NCBI RefSeq assembly: GCF_900143065.1
Contig: NZ_FRCX01000009.1
Span: 62,001-126,000 of the forward strand
Origin: Duganella sacchari
GTDB taxonomy: Bacteria; Pseudomonadota; Gammaproteobacteria; Burkholderiales; Burkholderiaceae_D
Length of the DNA stretch: 64,000 nucleotides
Direction of reading: 5' to 3'
Shown here: piece by piece, positions 63,085-64,000 of the stretch
How positions within the stretch are numbered: the first letter of the stretch is position 1
Layout of the letters: the number at the start of each line of letters is the position of its first letter
Program-made: the position numbers and the translations under genes
Notes under the pieces: model-generated
Seen by the model: only the letters and a program-made list of their open reading frames with translations
Databases searched by the model: none
What the model was told of the DNA's origin: nothing

Positions 63085-64000
63085 TTACGGCGGCGTGCCG
63101 TCGCTGATCCACTTGCCGATAATGGCGCGCTCATCCGCCGTCATGCCGGTCACATTCCCCTGCGGCATGATGGTGCTCTGCACCGCCACCTGGTTGATGC
63201 GCGCTGCCTGGCCGCGTATCAATGCTTCCGTATCCAGCCGTACGCCGCCATTGGCCAGCGAGGCCGAATGACAGCTCACGCAGCGTTGATTGATGATGGC
63301 CTGCACCTGCGGGAAGCGCAGCACCACCTGCACCTTCTTGTTGGCAAAGAAGGTGCCCACGGCCGTGCTGCCGCCATAGGTCCAGGTTCCCGTCGCCAGG
63401 CCGGAGGCCAGATTAAAGCTGCCGCTCAGCGTGGCCGTATGGCCGCCGCCGCTCAAGTCCAGCACAAAGCGGCCGCCCGCCGCAATGCCGGTCACGCCGT
63501 TCATATCGACATTGAAGGCGGCCGAGTGCAGCGCGCCGATCAGGGCGCCGTTGGCATCCACCGTCAGGGCCAGCGTGCCGCTGTCGCCGCCGCTGAGGCT
63601 ACCGTTGTAGTTGGCCGTAAATGCGGTGGCCGGCGTGCTCGGCGCGCTGCTGCCAAACGGAATGTACTCGATGCCGTTGCGGATCTTGTCCGCCACCAGC
63701 GCCTTGTTTTCCGCCGACTCCGAAAAGCCGAACAGCACGATCGCCCGGCTCAGCACGCGCCCGCCCGGGTTGGTGCCCTCCAGATTGCCGACGTGGAAGG
63801 CCAGCCCGGCCGCGTCCGGCGCGCGCTTGAGCACATTGGCATACAGCTGCGTGACGAACGCGGTGTTGTTCAGCGCGCCATAGGTGTCCGAGAACTCCCT
63901 GCTATCGATGAAGTTCTGCGCGATCTGCTCCAGGCTCAGGCCATTGTTCATGCCGTTGATCTGCGCGCCCAGTCCGGCCAAGTCCGGCACGCGGTTGAAC
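63085..64000 (-). CDS. DUF4214-containing protein with a C-terminal CxxCH haem motif, 5' end outside window
   Basis: Only the C-terminal ~305 residues are in the window; the frame stays open to the edge. A DUF4214-type domain is visible (FVTQLYANVLKRAPDAAGLA, then GRVLSRAIVLFGFSESAEN), then a Gly/Ser-rich beta-structured segment, and finally a cytochrome c-like part with RCVSCHSAS and a possible ligand Met in TIMPQGNVTGM. DUF4214 is usually found in secreted repeat proteins, so a haem motif at the end is uncommon. The 5' domains cannot be seen. Confidence 0.82.
   Translation of the reverse strand, partial: FNRVPDLAGLGAQINGMNNGLSLEQIAQNFIDSREFSDTYGALNNTAFVTQLYANVLKRAPDAAGLAFHVGNLEGTNPGGRVLSRAIVLFGFSESAENKALVADKIRNGIEYIPFGSSAPSTPATAFTANYNGSLSGGDSGTLALTVDANGALIGALHSAAFNVDMNGVTGIAAGGRFVLDLSGGGHTATLSGSFNLASGLATGTWTYGGSTAVGTFFANKKVQVVLRFPQVQAIINQRCVSCHSASLANGGVRLDTEALIRGQAARINQVAVQSTIMPQGNVTGMTADERAIIGKWISDGTPP

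Overview
The window looks like chromosomal DNA from a high-GC betaproteobacterium of the Oxalobacteraceae (Massilia, Duganella or Janthinobacterium-like). This is inferred from protein families, gene order (exbB-exbD-lpxK-trm112-kdsB-adk on one strand) and GC-rich codon use; no rRNA marker is present to prove it. I see no tRNA, rRNA, CRISPR array, prophage or insertion sequence. Almost all of the window is densely packed with ordinary, intact chromosomal genes.

Region by region. 0-18.4 kb, nearly all minus strand: a giant periplasm-sensing hybrid histidine kinase coupled to a patatin-like phospholipase; gamma-glutamyltransferase; an HSD10-like 3-hydroxyacyl-CoA dehydrogenase behind a LiuR-like operator; a YjjG-type phosphatase; OsmC (plus strand); two poorly known genes; a proton-pumping pyrophosphatase; adenylate kinase; and the kdsB/trm112/lpxK/exbD/exbB block for LPS synthesis and TonB energisation. 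18.4-19.5 kb is a 1.1 kb non-coding stretch holding six full copies and one partial copy of a rigid ~95-bp repeat, each with a DnaA-box-like 9-mer. 19.5-28 kb: xseA, a secreted unknown, glk with a divergent LacI regulator and a perfect operator palindrome, sodB, an aldo-keto reductase, a LysR regulator and small unknowns.

28-34.5 kb is an efflux island: a small DUF4148 protein, a NodT-type outer-membrane lipoprotein, a MarR regulator, an AaeB-like FUSC pump, a DUF1656 (AaeX-like) peptide, an AaeA-like membrane-fusion protein and a LysR regulator. Together they would form a complete aromatic-acid type efflux route. 34.5-41.8 kb: a SnoaL-like protein, an SDR, a small membrane protein, DsbA, a cobalamin uptake pair (BtuF-like plus BtuB-like) behind a compact cobalamin riboswitch, a DODA-type dioxygenase and the GTPase RbgA. 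42-54 kb: an OPT transporter, an S9 peptidase, a zinc alcohol dehydrogenase, a methyltransferase, an HDAC-family amidohydrolase, the MoxR-DUF58-transglutaminase cluster and an MltB-like lytic transglycosylase. 54-64 kb: an HTH regulator behind a dyad-rich leader, cysM, a cyclic-nucleotide-domain/thioredoxin-reductase-like fusion, a translationally coupled four-gene operon (M28 peptidase, MBL hydrolase, polysaccharide deacetylase, HEAT-like protein), a ComEA-like protein, and the C-terminal part of a DUF4214/CxxCH protein cut by the window edge.

The strongest unexplained signal is the repeat array between exbB and xseA. Its internal spacings (45 and 70 bases from each DnaA-like box to two further motifs) are identical in all six full copies, although the spacers between copies vary. 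I propose a DnaA-binding or replication-related locus, but a DNA-level or RNA-level alternative cannot be excluded from the sequence alone.
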